Positions 53,299-61,971 of a stretch of DNA of 64,000 bases are shown in pieces. The stretch is from NCBI GenBank assembly GCA_013151645.1, contig JAADHU010000019.1, forward strand, positions 62,001 to 126,000, written 5' to 3'. Every line of letters begins with the position of its first letter. The first letter of the stretch is position 1. The notes beneath the pieces are model-generated. The model saw only the letters and a program-made list of their open reading frames with translations, searched no databases and was not told where the DNA came from. This DNA comes from Gammaproteobacteria bacterium. GTDB taxonomy: Bacteria; Pseudomonadota; Gammaproteobacteria; Steroidobacterales; Woeseiaceae. The translations under genes and the position numbers were made by a program.

Positions 53299-54372
53299 TT
53301 ATCCGTGAGCGTCCGTGACAGAGGCACAAACCTGACGATAGATTCGTGCAGCGTGTTCACTCGGTATTTCGGACATTTTCCTGAAAAACGATGCCGCGGA
53401 ACTTTCCACGGCAGCCGCTACCCGCAAATACGCATCGTCTGTGCCGCGTGACGATTCCCGCCAACCCAAAATCGTCACGGTGGTCATCAGCCGCACGTTG
53501 ATCAGATCATGCAGAATATCAATTTCATTGCGCGACAAGGGCGTCTCGCCATGATAGCCCGCCAGAAATTCCGCAATCAGTGTTAGCGGGTTACCGTCGA
53601 GTGTGCGCAGGTACGAAGCGGCGACGGCAACGTCAATAATAAGCGGCGATCGCAACATGTCGCCGAAGTCAATGACGCCGACGATTTTGCTGCTTGTCGA
53701 TTCCTCCAGCAAGACGTTATCCGGATTCATGTCATTGTGGATCACCTGCTTGCGCAAGGTACTAAATACAGGACGAATACTGGATTCAAAATTGTCCAGG
53801 GTACGACTCGCAAGATCCCGGGTTTCGTGATCATCAATGTACTGCAAGAGCTCCCGCAAAGACGCCGCCTGTTTCATATCCCAGAGCAAACTTTGGTCTG
53901 CACCCGGATGCGAAAAGTCACTGAGTGCTCGCCCGAGGCGAGCAAGGTAACGGCCCATATCGCCAGCCAGAACCGTATCCGGTACGGCACCGCCGAGTGG
54001 CGTGCCCTCGAGGTAGCTGACCACGCGCGCGACGTGTGAACGCCCCTTCAACACAACTGTAATACTGTATTCACCGCTCGTCGCCCGGACTACCGCGGGT
54101 GTCTTGAGCAATGCGTCAGCTTTCGCCTGGATATGCAGCAGCGCCTGAATCTGAAAATCAGTTACCAGCGGATTTTCAAGCGAATTAGCGATCTTGAGTA
54201 CGAAACGTTCACCATCCGGCAGCGTCAGACGAAAATTCTGATCCCGCTCACTCACCAGAACCGCCGCCGTCACACTAAGTCCGTAGTAGTTGCGGGCGAT
54301 CTCCACGGCTTGCCGCCGCGTAAACGAGGGCGGTCCCGAGGCGACAACATCCATGGGGTTTTGCGTAGTCAA
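53299..54372 (-). CDS. APH-fold kinase (aminoglycoside phosphotransferase family)
   Basis: A 357-residue kinase-fold protein. The catalytic loop is VIHNDMNPDNVLLEE and the metal-binding GVIDFGDM replaces DFG. Between residues 20 and 60 lie a GLSVTAAVLVSERDQNF strand-loop and the ATP-binding lysine in RFVLKIANS. Overall it resembles hydroxylysine kinase/homoserine kinase-type members, sometimes found near amino-acid aminotransferases. It probably phosphorylates a small amine or alcohol in the cytoplasm, not an antibiotic. It stands alone between divergent genes. Confidence 0.85.
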   Translation of the reverse strand: MTTQNPMDVVASGPPSFTRRQAVEIARNYYGLSVTAAVLVSERDQNFRLTLPDGERFVLKIANSLENPLVTDFQIQALLHIQAKADALLKTPAVVRATSGEYSITVVLKGRSHVARVVSYLEGTPLGGAVPDTVLAGDMGRYLARLGRALSDFSHPGADQSLLWDMKQAASLRELLQYIDDHETRDLASRTLDNFESSIRPVFSTLRKQVIHNDMNPDNVLLEESTSSKIVGVIDFGDMLRSPLIIDVAVAASYLRTLDGNPLTLIAEFLAGYHGETPLSRNEIDILHDLINVRLMTTVTILGWRESSRGTDDAYLRVAAAVESSAASFFRKMSEIPSEHAARIYRQVCASVTDAHG

Positions 54373-54552
54373 AGCGATAGTTCCTCAGAAACTCTTCTGC
54401 TGTTGTGTTGGAGCGGATACGTAAGTCGATCAGTATGCGGGCCTGATCTTTCGGCGACAAGGCTGCCTCAATACGAATTTTTGATGGTACCCACATGGCC
54501 GACGGCGGCCGATACGACTACAATCGGGACACACTGATTCAGGATACCCGCC

Positions 54553-55119
54553 ATGCCCCTTAACATTACTTTTACACTGAGTGACAGTGACTTGCAGCAT
54601 TTTCAGCAGGTTATCGATCGGGCAAAGTCGGCCATGAACGATAATCACAGCAATGAAGAAATCGAGAAAGCGGCGAGACAACTCATCGCCGATGCCAAAG
54701 CCGATGGGCTACCGGATTTCATTACCGATCGCCTCGCCAAACTACAGGTCGTGATCGATATGCTGGGTGACGAGGAATGGAAACTCGGAGAAGCGGAGCG
54801 GGAGCGTGTGCTGAGTGCAATGATGTATTTTTGTGATCCGGACGACCTGATACCGGATGATATCCCCGGCCTTGGCTTTCTCGACGACGCCATCTATGTC
54901 GAACTCATGGTTCAGGAGCTTAAACTTGAAATTGGTTCCTACGAAGAATTTTGCCAGTTTCGCGACGAAGAAGAGAAGCGTCGCCGCAAGAACGGACTTG
55001 ACCCGCACGTCCAGCGAGAAGACTGGCTGGCCGACAAACGCGCATCGTTACACGCCAGCATGAAAAGTCGACGCAACCGCAGCATGACCGAGACCGGCAG
55101 CTGGCGGCTGCTCTGGTAA
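54553..55119 (+). CDS. DUF1232 (YkvA-like) protein
   Basis: A 188-residue protein with GGATA before ATG 54553. The central region YFCDPDDLIPDDIPGLGFLDDAIYVELMVQEL is a DUF1232/YkvA-type motif; the family is usually membrane-associated, but here no clear helix is present and the protein is highly charged. The N-terminal half is helical (about 10-85), and the end is Arg-rich. Function unknown. It is divergent from the APH-fold kinase gene. Confidence 0.75.
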   Translation: MPLNITFTLSDSDLQHFQQVIDRAKSAMNDNHSNEEIEKAARQLIADAKADGLPDFITDRLAKLQVVIDMLGDEEWKLGEAERERVLSAMMYFCDPDDLIPDDIPGLGFLDDAIYVELMVQELKLEIGSYEEFCQFRDEEEKRRRKNGLDPHVQREDWLADKRASLHASMKSRRNRSMTETGSWRLLW

Positions 55120-55230
55120 CGTTTGCTGCCTGTTACATTCTAATTACTACCGGAAGTATGGATTAGCTCCCGATTCACTTCACACAATCAGTCACTATTC
55201 CAGACCGCCTCTTCATCGAACCACAGCCAA

Positions 55231-55797
55231 TCAGGCCGCCGACGATGCCTTCGGGTACACGACTTCATACACATCGGGCCTACGGGACTTCATTTCCTCG
55301 GGCGTCAACGCATCGAGCTCGTGCGGAAAAACCAGCCACTCTGAGGTTTCATGCAGGTAGTAATCCGGCACAAGATCGGTTTCGTTGCGTGTCGGCTTGT
55401 ACCACGGAACTGCCATACGTATATCCGTCGGCGCATTGCCCCTGGCGCGGCGCTTCAATTCACCAATGACGGCCGCAAAAGTATTGCCCGTATCGAACAC
55501 GTCGTCGACGATCAGCAACCGATCGTCGTGGCAGATTTTTTTGACAATGTAGTTCAGACCGTGCACGGAAACTTCGTTACGCTGATCAACACCGGCATAG
55601 GACGAGGTTCGTATCGCAATATGATCTGACTCGACCCCGCAATAGGACATGATTTCCTGTACGGCAACTCCGACCGGCGTTCCGCCGCGCCAAACTGCAA
55701 TAATCATGGTTGGCTCAAAACCGCTTTCCAGAATCTTGACGCCGAGGCGAAACGAATCTTCGAGAAGATCCTGCGCCGTCAGAACCGTCTTTTCCAT
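55231..55797 (-). CDS. Purine-type phosphoribosyltransferase, paralogue 1
   Basis: A 188-residue type I phosphoribosyltransferase. The PRPP-binding motif is LLIVDDVFDTGNTF; an early block is IIAVWRGGTPVGVAVQE, and the late aromatic region PDYYLHETSEWLVFPHEL resembles the xanthine/hypoxanthine-guanine group. It would make a purine nucleotide from a base and PRPP. It has a divergent paralogue 111 bases away at 55909-56508, which shares VHGL-Y, LLIVDDV and HETS-WLV-P-EL. Position beside purine catabolism points to salvage of hypoxanthine, guanine or xanthine. Confidence 0.85.
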   Translation of the reverse strand: MEKTVLTAQDLLEDSFRLGVKILESGFEPTMIIAVWRGGTPVGVAVQEIMSYCGVESDHIAIRTSSYAGVDQRNEVSVHGLNYIVKKICHDDRLLIVDDVFDTGNTFAAVIGELKRRARGNAPTDIRMAVPWYKPTRNETDLVPDYYLHETSEWLVFPHELDALTPEEMKSRRPDVYEVVYPKASSAA

Positions 55798-55908
55798 GTG
55801 GGATTCCTCTGCTCAAACCGGATGGGTCGGGTGTGTTTTTTTATGCTTGTGTCGACCGGCCGCCTGCCGCGTATACTACCTTAAATGCGCTCCACCGAGA
55901 CAACGAAA

Positions 55909-56508
55909 ATGGACAAAGTATTCATCACCGCAGATGATCTGTTGCTCGACTCTTTCAAGCTGGCTGCGACTATTCATAACGCCGGCTTTCGACCTGACTT
56001 CCTGGTTGGGTTGTGGCGTGGCGGCAGTGCGGTTGGCATCGCTGTGCAGGAGGGTCTGGATCATTTCGGTATTCCGACGGACCACATCGCGATTCGCACG
56101 TCGTACAGTGGTCAGGCGAATTACACGGATATGGTCAACAAGGCTGAAAATATCCGCGTCCATGGCCTGCAGTATTTGCTGGAAAACCTGTCTCGGGAAC
56201 ATTCCTTGCTGATCGTCGATGACGTCTATAGCACTGGTTCAAGTGTGAAGGCGGTCATTGATCGACTGACGGAAAAGACGCGGCGCAATCTACCGCACGA
56301 TATTCGCATTGCAACCGTCTGGTACCGTCCGACGGAAAGAACTATTCGCGAGCCGGACTACTATGTCCATGAGACCAGCGACTGGCTGGTGTTGCCGTAT
56401 GAATTGTCGGGATTGTCGATTGATGAGTTGCAAGCACACAAACCGGAACTTGCGCCGGTTATTGATCGGCTGCGAGAGCTTGCGGCGGAAACCCCGCGAA
56501 GTCCATAG
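55909..56508 (+). CDS. Purine-type phosphoribosyltransferase, paralogue 2
   Basis: A 199-residue protein starting at ATG 55909; an earlier in-frame ATG (55885) lacks a ribosome-binding site. PRPP motif LLIVDDVYSTGSS, with VGLWRGGSAVGIAVQE early and PDYYVHETSDWLVLPYELSGL late. It is clearly a paralogue of the divergent gene but differs in the region after TDHIAIRTS, where a short insertion (YTDMVNKAENIR) occurs. The two copies may differ in base preference. It converges with guaD, 24 bases apart. Confidence 0.85.
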   Translation: MDKVFITADDLLLDSFKLAATIHNAGFRPDFLVGLWRGGSAVGIAVQEGLDHFGIPTDHIAIRTSYSGQANYTDMVNKAENIRVHGLQYLLENLSREHSLLIVDDVYSTGSSVKAVIDRLTEKTRRNLPHDIRIATVWYRPTERTIREPDYYVHETSDWLVLPYELSGLSIDELQAHKPELAPVIDRLRELAAETPRSP

Positions 56509-56532
56509 CCCGGTACCTCCGCGGGTCGAGCC

Positions 56533-57846
56533 TCAGGCGGCGCTACTCGCAATGTACGCCGGTGCACCCATTACGTAGGTTGCGGCCACTGACCGGTCGT
56601 CTCCCATCATGAGCAGCGCAAAGAGCGTTTCAGTTATCTCATCGGTGTGCGACAGACGGCGCGCCGTCATCGGTGCTGACAGCGCATCGAGCACCACGAA
56701 ATCCGCTTCTTTGCCAGCGGAAAAATTGCCAATCCTGTCCTCGAGATACAACGCCTTCGCAGCGCCCAATGTCGCCAGGTAGAGCGCCTTGAACGGCGCC
56801 AGCGATTGCTCCTGCAGATGCAGCACTTTGTAGCCTTCGCTCAACGTAGTCAGCATACTGAGACTCGTTCCGCCTCCCACATCGGTGCCTACTCCAACCC
56901 GGATACCCGCCTGCTCTGCGGCGTGCAAATCGAACAGACCACTGCCCAGAAACAAGTTGGACGTCGGACAAAAAGCGATCGACGCCTTGAGTTCCGCCAT
57001 CGTGTGCCAATCTTCCTGATCGAGGTGAAGGCAATGCGCAAACATCGAACGCTCCCTGACCAGTCCGTAGCGCTGGTAGACATCGAGATAACTGCGACTC
57101 CACGGAAATTGTTCAGCGACCAGGTCTCCCTCTGCCTTGTTTTCAGCCAGGTGCGTATGGATGTGCACGTCCGGAAAATCCTGGGCGAGCCTGCCCATCG
57201 ACGCCAATTGCGCTTCCGTCGAAGTCACGGCGAATCGCGGCGTGATGGCGTAACCCAGCCGGTCGTCCCCATGCCATTTTTCGATCAGTTCCCGACTTTC
57301 GCGGTAGGCCGATTCGGCCGTGTCCCGAAGACCCTGCGGACAGTTTCTGTCCATCACCACCTTGCCGGTTATCAAGCGCATGTTTCGCTGCTTCGCCGCC
57401 GTAAACATAGCGTCGACCGATTGCGGGTGCACTGTCGAAAACACCAGCGCGGTGGTGGTGCCGTTGCGCAGTAACGCATCGGCGAAAAAATTTGCGACCT
57501 CGCTGGCATACGATAAGTCCGAGAATTTTCCCTCTACGGGAAAGGCATACCGGGTCAGCCAGTCCAGCAACTGTTCGCCGTATGATGCGATGATGTCTAT
57601 CTGCGGGTAATGTACATGGCAATCAATCATGCCCGGGATGATCAGTTTACCGGTGAAATTCGTAAGCTCGATATCATCAGAAAGTGACGGCAGCAATGCG
57701 CCCGCCGGACCCACCTCACTGACGAAACCGTCGGCAACGATCATCACGCCATCATCGAAATATTCGACCGCATTCGATCCGGTATCACTCCCCGGATCGG
57801 CCAGGCAGTGCAAAATGGATGCGCGAAACGCTTTGACACGGGCCAT
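56533..57846 (-). CDS. guaD: Guanine deaminase
   Basis: A 437-residue amidohydrolase converting guanine to xanthine and ammonia. Zinc ligands lie in PGMIDCHVHYPQ, HTHLAENKAE, SMFAHCLHL and GVGTDVGGGTSLSML. Other GuaD features are the LDWLTRYAFPVEGKFSD stretch and the GTTTALVFSTVHPQSVDA block. The size is typical. It is the last gene of the purine operon, five bases after allA, and feeds xanthine to the dehydrogenase encoded at the other end. Confidence 0.95.
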   Translation of the reverse strand: MARVKAFRASILHCLADPGSDTGSNAVEYFDDGVMIVADGFVSEVGPAGALLPSLSDDIELTNFTGKLIIPGMIDCHVHYPQIDIIASYGEQLLDWLTRYAFPVEGKFSDLSYASEVANFFADALLRNGTTTALVFSTVHPQSVDAMFTAAKQRNMRLITGKVVMDRNCPQGLRDTAESAYRESRELIEKWHGDDRLGYAITPRFAVTSTEAQLASMGRLAQDFPDVHIHTHLAENKAEGDLVAEQFPWSRSYLDVYQRYGLVRERSMFAHCLHLDQEDWHTMAELKASIAFCPTSNLFLGSGLFDLHAAEQAGIRVGVGTDVGGGTSLSMLTTLSEGYKVLHLQEQSLAPFKALYLATLGAAKALYLEDRIGNFSAGKEADFVVLDALSAPMTARRLSHTDEITETLFALLMMGDDRSVAATYVMGAPAYIASSAA

Positions 57847-57851
57847 CTTCT

Positions 57852-58358
57852 CTACTCGACCTCAAGTGTTACGGGTTCGCCGAGAATACACTCTTCGTAA
57901 TTGCTGCCCCCGCCGGCACGATCGATAATCAGGAAATCCTGGCCGGTCTCGAATGCAATGAGGGGCATGTGCCAGACGCCCTTGTGATAGTTGATGCCCT
58001 GATGACCGTCGGTAACGAAGGCCCGCAGATCAGATGCTTCGACCGAGTCGCCCGCCGGCGCAACCACGACAACGAAACGAAACGGTGACAGCGGCACAAA
58101 CGCCTGGCTGCCGAATGGATGACGCTCCATCAGATCGAAACGGTACGGCGAGGCGGTCATCGACATTGAACGTGCCAGGCTAATCGCGGCATGCGCCCCG
58201 TCGTCGGTATCGACATCGACCGTTGCCAGATCGTTGAAGCGCTCAAAGCGTGCCGCATTCATTGCTTGCCTGTGGCTCGGCAATGCAGCAATCACATCTC
58301 CAAAGGGCGCGAACTGCTCCGGTGTAATGGGCAATGCCCTGACAACAGGGCCAGTCAT
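57852..58358 (-). CDS. allA: Ureidoglycolate lyase
   Basis: A 168-residue cupin-fold enzyme that splits ureidoglycolate into glyoxylate and urea. Typical blocks: ALPITPEQFAPFGDVIA at the start, ERHPFGSQAFVPLSPFRFVVVVAP in the middle, and GINYHKGVWHMPLIA followed by FLIIDRAGGGSNYEE. It follows allantoicase with a four-base overlap and precedes guaD. This is the last step of the urate branch here. Confidence 0.95.
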   Translation of the reverse strand: MTGPVVRALPITPEQFAPFGDVIAALPSHRQAMNAARFERFNDLATVDVDTDDGAHAAISLARSMSMTASPYRFDLMERHPFGSQAFVPLSPFRFVVVVAPAGDSVEASDLRAFVTDGHQGINYHKGVWHMPLIAFETGQDFLIIDRAGGGSNYEECILGEPVTLEVE

Positions 58359-59365
58359 GATTCGCTCGCCAAGCGACCGTGAACACGCAAACGGCTGATA
58401 CCGCCGTCGGGGAAAATCGACATGCGAAGGTGGGTGACCGCGCCAATGGCCTGGACCTCATTGCTAAAAACGTGCTGCTGGTCGGCTGACAATTTTTGTT
58501 CCGGCAACAACACCGGCCAGGTTTTGCTTGCCTCATTCAGACTATCGAAGCCGATGTCTGCGGCCGAGGCAGCCTGCAATATCACCCGGTCCGGGTAATT
58601 GCCCTTGAAATGTGCGGTATCGATTTCGATTTCCTCGACAATACCGCGATGACCCAACGACAAAATAACCCAGTCGTTACCCGGCCTGCGCCGCCGCGCC
58701 GTTTCCCAGCCATCGCCCATGTTGATGCCGCGCCCGGCCAGGTTCAGGTTGTGCATGCTGCCGAAATGCTCGTCGTTGCAGAGAACGGCGCGCCCGCCGT
58801 TTTCGAGCGCCAGCAGATCGATAAGCGTATTCGCCTCAAAACGAGTGAAATCCGGTCGTACCTCACCGTAGATGCGCAATCGCGCAACGCCTCCATCGGG
58901 GTAAATGTTCAGGCGGATATGCGAAAATGCGGTCTCGTTATCAACCGCGATGTAGTGGTGGGAATCGCCGTGCAGGCTCAACTTTCCAGTGAGTGATTGC
59001 CAATCAACATCGTCGGGCACCGGCTCATCGCTGACGCAGGCGTCGATCGATGCCTCAGGCGGATAGTTGCCGGTAAAGTGGCTGGTATCGATATCCAGAC
59101 CGCGAATCACGCCAGGAATGCCCAGTTTGACGATGCAATAGTCGTGACCCGGCCCGCGCTTACGACGACTTTCCCAGCCGTCCATCCACTTGCCGTGATC
59201 GTCGTACTTGTCAGCAATGAACACCGGGTCCTGGGGCTCAATCAAGCGTTCTTTGGCCGCGAAAAATTCGTCATTTGCATAGACCACCCGCGTATCCAGC
59301 CGCGGTTGTTCCAGGCGCACCCACTGATGGAACGGGTTCTTCTCTGCGTCACTCATGGTTGGCAT
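58355..59365 (-). CDS. alc: Allantoicase
   Basis: The enzyme splits allantoate into ureidoglycolate and urea. It is built of two homologous halves, each with a GHDYCIVKLG / GNDWVILSLG block, an IDTSHFTGNYP / IDTAHFKGNYP block and a final RLRIYG / RLRVHG; this doubled jelly-roll is characteristic. I use ATG 59365, with AAGGA close upstream; ATG 59356 is equally possible, and the longer frame to 59449 lies inside uraD. About 336 residues. It overlaps uraD by a few bases and allA by four. Confidence 0.95.
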   Translation of the reverse strand: MPTMSDAEKNPFHQWVRLEQPRLDTRVVYANDEFFAAKERLIEPQDPVFIADKYDDHGKWMDGWESRRKRGPGHDYCIVKLGIPGVIRGLDIDTSHFTGNYPPEASIDACVSDEPVPDDVDWQSLTGKLSLHGDSHHYIAVDNETAFSHIRLNIYPDGGVARLRIYGEVRPDFTRFEANTLIDLLALENGGRAVLCNDEHFGSMHNLNLAGRGINMGDGWETARRRRPGNDWVILSLGHRGIVEEIEIDTAHFKGNYPDRVILQAASAADIGFDSLNEASKTWPVLLPEQKLSADQQHVFSNEVQAIGAVTHLRMSIFPDGGISRLRVHGRLASES

Positions 59366-59855
59366 CTTTTCCTTTTTCGGTTGCCATCGCGGCAAAGCGC
59401 AGCCGGGCGATCTTGTGGATTTCACCGATCGCTTTGGCCGCCTCCTCATCCCGTCCGTTTTGCAGGCGTTCCTCGAACGCCGCCAGAATCCTGTGCCGGT
59501 TACTGTTACGCACCGCCATCACGAACGGAAAGTGAAATTTCGCTTTGTACTGCTCATTCAATGACTGAAATCGTCGATACTCCTCCGGGGTACACTGATC
59601 GATGCCAGCACTGTGCTGCTCCTCGCTCGAATCCTCAGTCAACTCGCCGGATACGGCCGCTTTTCCCGCCAGGTCCGGGTGTGCACAAATCAACGCGAGT
59701 TTGACTTCGTCATCGGCATCGTCAACACATTGAGCGAACAACCTCGGCAGCGCCTCGTCCTCACCGGACAACGCGCTGTCGTAGACTTGCTCTGCGACCC
59801 AGGGCGAGTGCTCATAAATTCCACCATAACGTGCAACAAACTCTGCTCGCGTCAT
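59349..59855 (-). CDS. uraD: OHCU decarboxylase
   Basis: A 168-residue helical protein that decarboxylates 2-oxo-4-hydroxy-4-carboxy-5-ureidoimidazoline to S-allantoin. The signature includes FVARYGGIYEHSPWVAEQV, the LICAHPDLAGKAA block with the catalytic His, and KFHFPFVMAVRNSNRHRILAAFEERL. It starts at ATG 59855, in a four-base overlap with puuE; further upstream codons lie inside puuE. No hydroxyisourate hydrolase gene is beside it. Confidence 0.95.
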   Translation of the reverse strand: MTRAEFVARYGGIYEHSPWVAEQVYDSALSGEDEALPRLFAQCVDDADDEVKLALICAHPDLAGKAAVSGELTEDSSEEQHSAGIDQCTPEEYRRFQSLNEQYKAKFHFPFVMAVRNSNRHRILAAFEERLQNGRDEEAAKAIGEIHKIARLRFAAMATEKGKDANHE

Positions 59856-60769
59856 GAGCGTACGGCCGGATGCTGTTGCCGCCAATGCTCGGCGATATCG
59901 ATACGGCGACACACCCAGACATCGGCGTGAGTGGCAATATGGTCGAGAAATCGCGCCACCGCCGCCGTTCTACCCGGCCGACCGGCCAGCCGGCAATGCA
60001 AACCGATCGACATCATTTTCGGCGCTTCGCCTCCCTCCGCGTACAAATAGTCGAAGGTGTCTTTCATGTAGTCGAAAAACTGCTGTCCCGAATTGAAACC
60101 CTGTGCCGTGGTGAAGCGCATGTCGTTGACATCCAGTGTGTACGGAATCATCAGTTGCGGTACTGCAAAGGAGTAGTCCCAATACGGCAGGTCGTCGGCA
60201 TAGGTATCGGCGTTGTAGAGAAAACCACCTTCTTCTGCGACCAGTCTGTGGCTGTTCGGGCCGCAGCGTCCCAGGTACCAGCCAAGCGGGCGTTCGCCGG
60301 TCAACGCGCCATGCAGCTCAATAGCCTGTTGCAAATGCGCGCGCTCGTCGTCCTCCGTTGCTGATTGATAGTCGATCCACCGATATCCGTGACTGGCGAT
60401 TTCCCATTGGGCATCTTGCATGGCCTCAATGATCGCGGGGTTTCGCTCCAGAGCCATCGCCACCGCGAACACAGTCAGCGGCAATTCGCGTTCACTGAAC
60501 AGGCGATGCAAGCGCCAGAAACCGGCCCGTGACCCGTATTCGTACAACGACTCCATGTTCATGTGCCGTTGCCCGCGAATGGGTTGGGCACTGACGATTT
60601 CTGACAGAAACGCTTCCGACGCATCGTCACCGTGCAAAATACAGTTCTCGCCACCTTCCTCGTAGTTGATGACGAACTGCACCGCGATTCGGGCGCCGGC
60701 GGGCCAGCGCACGTCGGGACCGACGCGACCATAGCCTTGCATGTTGCGCGGATAGTTTTCCTTAGTCAT
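59852..60769 (-). CDS. puuE: Allantoinase, polysaccharide-deacetylase-like (PuuE)
   Basis: A 305-residue member of the polysaccharide deacetylase fold, not the metallo-amidohydrolase AllB type. Typical blocks are NMQGYGRVGPDVRWPAGARIAVQFVINYEEGGE, ASHGYRWIDYQ and RPLGWYLGRCGPNS. It hydrolyses allantoin to allantoate. I use ATG 60769, with GGTGG upstream; GTG 60778 is possible. It overlaps the puuD stop by eight bases and the uraD start by four. Confidence 0.94.
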   Translation of the reverse strand: MTKENYPRNMQGYGRVGPDVRWPAGARIAVQFVINYEEGGENCILHGDDASEAFLSEIVSAQPIRGQRHMNMESLYEYGSRAGFWRLHRLFSERELPLTVFAVAMALERNPAIIEAMQDAQWEIASHGYRWIDYQSATEDDERAHLQQAIELHGALTGERPLGWYLGRCGPNSHRLVAEEGGFLYNADTYADDLPYWDYSFAVPQLMIPYTLDVNDMRFTTAQGFNSGQQFFDYMKDTFDYLYAEGGEAPKMMSIGLHCRLAGRPGRTAAVARFLDHIATHADVWVCRRIDIAEHWRQQHPAVRS

Positions 60770-61958
60770 TCGAACCACCCGTCACGCCGAGGTACCACGC
60801 GTCGATCATCAAACGTTCTTCTTCGCTGATGCCGGTCAGATTTCCGATTGGCATTGCACGGGTCACCACCGTTTGCTGATAGATGCGGTCCGCATCGGCA
60901 AGAATCTGCGCTTCACTGTCGAACATCACCCCGGCCGGAGCCGCCGGGAAAGCAACGTGCGTGGGTTCGGCTGAATGACAGGTAACGCAGCGATGTTCGA
61001 TTACCGGACGGATATCGTCGAGACTTAACGCCACCGATGTCGTCGCTCTCGATTTCGGCGCCATGGCGATTGCCATCGCGATAATGATTAACGCTGCAAT
61101 AACAATGGGGACCGGTGACGCATTGCCCTTGTGACGGGCGACAAAATAGATACGAATCAGTGCGCCGACCAACGAAATGGCGACCAGCACCAGCCAGTTG
61201 TATTCATGACCGAAGGTCATGGCGTAGTGATTGCTGGTCATGACGAACAGGACCGGCAGAGTGAAATAAGTGTTGTGTACCGAACGCTGTTTGGCACGAA
61301 TACCGTCCGCAGGATCCGGCGCCTCGCCGCGACCCGCGGCCTCGACCATGCGTCGCTGCCCGGGAATAATGACAAAGAATACGTTGGCGACCATGATTGT
61401 GCCGAGCACGGCGCCGAAGTGAATATAAGCGCCCCGGCCGCTGTAGAGCTGGCACAGTCCCCAGGCCAGAAAAGTAACCAGCCCGAATAACACGACACCC
61501 AGTATATTGTCGTTTTTCCCCAGCGGGGACTTGCACAGTAAATCGTAAACAACCCAGCCGGCAAGCAGAATCAGCATCGCCGAAGCCACCGCAAAAGCCG
61601 GCGTCAGCTCGGCGACGGAGGGGTCGATCAGATAGACATCGGCGCCGTACCAATAGATCAGCGCGAGCATGAACATGCCCGTCAACCAGGTGGTATACGC
61701 CTCCCACTTGAACCAGTGCAACGTCTCCGGCAAAACCTTCGGTGCGACCTTGTACTTTTGTGCGTGGTAAAAACCGCCGCCGTGTACGGACCAGATCTCA
61801 CCGCCCACGCCCTTTTCAGCATCGGCCGGCTGCTTTGGCGCCTCGAGATGATTGTCGAGCCAGATGAAATAAAATGATGCGCCGATCCACGCGATGCCGG
61901 TAATAAAATGTACCCAGCGTCCGAGAATATTCAGCCAATCCAGTAAATACGCTTCCAT
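60762..61958 (-). CDS. puuD: Membrane-bound urate hydroxylase PuuD with cytochrome c domain
   Basis: A 398-residue protein with about eight membrane helices (residues 10-310). A C-terminal periplasmic cytochrome c domain has one haem motif, CVTCH at 324-328, with a later Met as possible sixth ligand (RAMPIGN). The opening LLDWLNILGRWVHFITGIAWIGASFYFIWLDN is hallmark PuuD. It oxidises urate to 5-hydroxyisourate and passes electrons to the respiratory chain, in place of soluble uricase. It lies 13 bases after xdhC. Confidence 0.95.
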   Translation of the reverse strand: MEAYLLDWLNILGRWVHFITGIAWIGASFYFIWLDNHLEAPKQPADAEKGVGGEIWSVHGGGFYHAQKYKVAPKVLPETLHWFKWEAYTTWLTGMFMLALIYWYGADVYLIDPSVAELTPAFAVASAMLILLAGWVVYDLLCKSPLGKNDNILGVVLFGLVTFLAWGLCQLYSGRGAYIHFGAVLGTIMVANVFFVIIPGQRRMVEAAGRGEAPDPADGIRAKQRSVHNTYFTLPVLFVMTSNHYAMTFGHEYNWLVLVAISLVGALIRIYFVARHKGNASPVPIVIAALIIIAMAIAMAPKSRATTSVALSLDDIRPVIEHRCVTCHSAEPTHVAFPAAPAGVMFDSEAQILADADRIYQQTVVTRAMPIGNLTGISEEERLMIDAWYLGVTGGSND

Positions 61959-61971
61959 AAACCAACAACTC

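Noticed and set aside
55862-55877. TATACT as a -10 element for the second phosphoribosyltransferase gene
   Set aside because: The best -35 candidate (TTGTGT) is 19 bases away, too far for a confident call.
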